Below, one piece after another: positions 63,307 through 64,000 of a stretch of 64,000 nucleotides of DNA. Position 1 is the stretch's first letter. Every line of letters starts with the position of its first letter. Below the pieces are notes generated by a model that saw nothing but the letters and a program-made list of their open reading frames with translations, was not told the DNA's origin and ran no database searches. The position numbers and the translations under genes are program-made. The stretch comes from Fibrobacterota bacterium. GTDB lineage: Bacteria; Fibrobacterota; Chitinivibrionia; Chitinivibrionales; Chitinispirillaceae. The DNA is taken from positions 51,155 to 115,154 of the forward strand of contig JAEWVR010000013.1 in the NCBI GenBank assembly GCA_023459055.1, read 5' to 3'.

Positions 63307-63735
63307 ATGAATCAGGCAGAATCAACGTTCAGATCAGGATTTAACTGCGCACAGGCAGTACTTACAAGTTTTACCGATCGTTTCGATACAGACAAGGAAA
63401 CACTCTTTAAAATTGCCAATGGATTCGGCGGTGGGATGGGCCGTAAACAGGAAGTATGCGGAGCAGTGACCGGTGCAATAATGGCGATCAGTTTAGTACA
63501 CGGCCGCGGTGAAATTGACAGTCTGGAAAACCAGGAGACCACATACAGGAAAGTACGTGAACTTATTGATACGTTTACAAAAGAATTCGGCACCGTAATC
63601 TGCAGAGATCTTCTCCCCGGCTGTAATCTGCTTACCGAAGATGGTCAGAAGATGTTCCGTGAACAGGGATTAAAGGAGAAATGCTGTAATTATGTCAAGC
63701 GCGCCAATGAGATTGCGCAAACGGTTATCGGGTGA
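63307..63735 (+). CDS. C_GCAxxG_C_C family protein
   Basis: The 142-residue protein has the family pattern of conserved cysteines: G-F-N-C-A-Q-A-V near the start, C-G-A-V-T-G-A, and C-R, C-N and C-C further on. These probably bind a metal or iron-sulfur cluster; family members are often next to redox proteins in anaerobes. The role is unknown. ATG at 63307 follows AAAAGGAA. It is divergent from the helicase gene. Confidence 0.88.
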   Translation: MNQAESTFRSGFNCAQAVLTSFTDRFDTDKETLFKIANGFGGGMGRKQEVCGAVTGAIMAISLVHGRGEIDSLENQETTYRKVRELIDTFTKEFGTVICRDLLPGCNLLTEDGQKMFREQGLKEKCCNYVKRANEIAQTVIG

Positions 63736-63745
63736 TACTCGCTCC

Positions 63746-63825
63746 CTAAATCCCCCACAGGGGGACTTGATGAAAAACAGGAAAAATTACATTTGATTTC
63801 AAAGTCCCCCTGCGGGGGATTTTAA
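63746..63825. repeat. Large palindromic repeat (TCCCCCxxxGGGGGA family), copy 2
   Basis: Arms 63748-63770 and 63797-63824 are inverted. Each contains its own palindrome (TCCCCCACAGGGGGA; TCCCCCTGCGGGGGA). The element matches 31242-31335 and follows the stop codon of the preceding gene by about 10 bases. The following TTAGCGTTTACAAG resembles ATAACGTTTACAA after the first copy. Confidence 0.85.
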
Positions 63826-63870
63826 TGTTGTTAACTTAGCGTTTACAAGGCGACAGTACACTTGTGCGCT

Positions 63871-63995
63871 CGCCCCCACCCGCTCGCAAAGCCGAGCGAC
63901 CTCCCCCGCAGGAGGGAGGTGTAATTGTTTGAAAATCGTTAAGATACCTCCCTCCTGCGGGGGAGGTCCAGCTGCTTTGAGCTGGGGTGGGGGCG
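63871..63995. repeat. Nested inverted repeat with side hairpins
   Basis: Outer arms CGCCCCCACCC (63871-63881) and GGGTGGGGGCG (from 63984) and inner arms GACCTCCCCC.../...GGGGGAGGTC enclose a 24-base A+T-rich centre. Between inner and outer arms each side has an own hairpin (GCTCG-CAAAGC-CGAGC on the left, CAGCT-GCTTTG-AGCTG on the right). It resembles a non-coding MITE- or REP-like unit and runs almost to the window end. Confidence 0.85.
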
Positions 63996-64000
63996 CGCAA

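Overview
The window looks like a piece of chromosome from a Gram-negative, anaerobic, plant-polymer-degrading bacterium. A Fibrobacterota (Chitinispirillia-like) or other FCB-group origin is my best guess, at moderate confidence. The reasons are a secreted GH11 xylanase, a secreted carbohydrate-binding-like protein, a large DUF3160 protein with a secretion-type C-terminal tail, fermentative acetate genes (ackA-pta), ferredoxin and [FeFe]-hydrogenase-type genes, and several lipoproteins. No plasmid, phage or intact insertion sequence was seen.

Region 1 (1-23.5 kb, all minus strand) is one uninterrupted translation and transcription supercluster. Read in the direction of transcription it runs tRNA-Thr(TGT), tRNA-Tyr, tRNA-Gly, tRNA-Thr(GGT), tuf, rpmG, tRNA-Trp, secE, nusG, rplK, rplA, rplJ, rplL, rpoB, rpoC, rpsL, rpsG, fusA, then the S10 and spc genes down to a partial rplF. 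A near-consensus promoter precedes the first tRNA. A strong hairpin separates rplL from rpoB. EF-Tu has a divergent switch I.

Region 2 (23.5-32 kb) holds small hypothetical genes, a DUF6622-like membrane protein, an AAA/DUF4143 ATPase and a secreted/lipoprotein pair. It also holds a textbook branched-chain amino-acid operon: promoter, leader peptide with eight consecutive valine codons, terminator/antiterminator, ilvB and ilvN. An RsuA-type pseudouridine synthase follows.

Region 3 (32-40 kb) carries a lipoprotein, the DUF3160 protein, ackA-pta with terminator, and an AlaA-type aminotransferase.

Region 4 (40-45 kb) is accessory DNA. It has a nucleotidyltransferase-like two-gene module behind a perfect inverted repeat, 1.3 kb of apparently gene-free sequence with G+C-rich patches, and a broken RHS C-terminal fragment with a candidate toxin domain and a candidate immunity gene.

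Region 5 (44-53 kb) is regulatory and nitrogen-related. It has a two-repeat PRC-barrel protein, a degenerate sigma54-activator-like AAA protein, gdhA with a small ferredoxin, and a 1387-residue sensor protein (three GAF-like repeats, receivers, PEP-synthase-type ATP-grasp) translationally coupled to a LuxR-type regulator whose receiver has lost its phosphorylation residues.

Region 6 (53-64 kb) has secreted proteins, a radical SAM protein, the GH11 xylanase, a class II aldolase, a heptanucleotide tandem array, a soluble [FeFe]-hydrogenase/chemoreceptor fusion, a candidate small RNA, a Ski2-like helicase and a C_GCAxxG_C_C protein. Several families of short palindromic repeats are scattered through regions 2-6. 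The hydrogenase-chemoreceptor fusion and the multidomain GAF/receiver/ATP-grasp pair are the strongest candidates for under-described systems.
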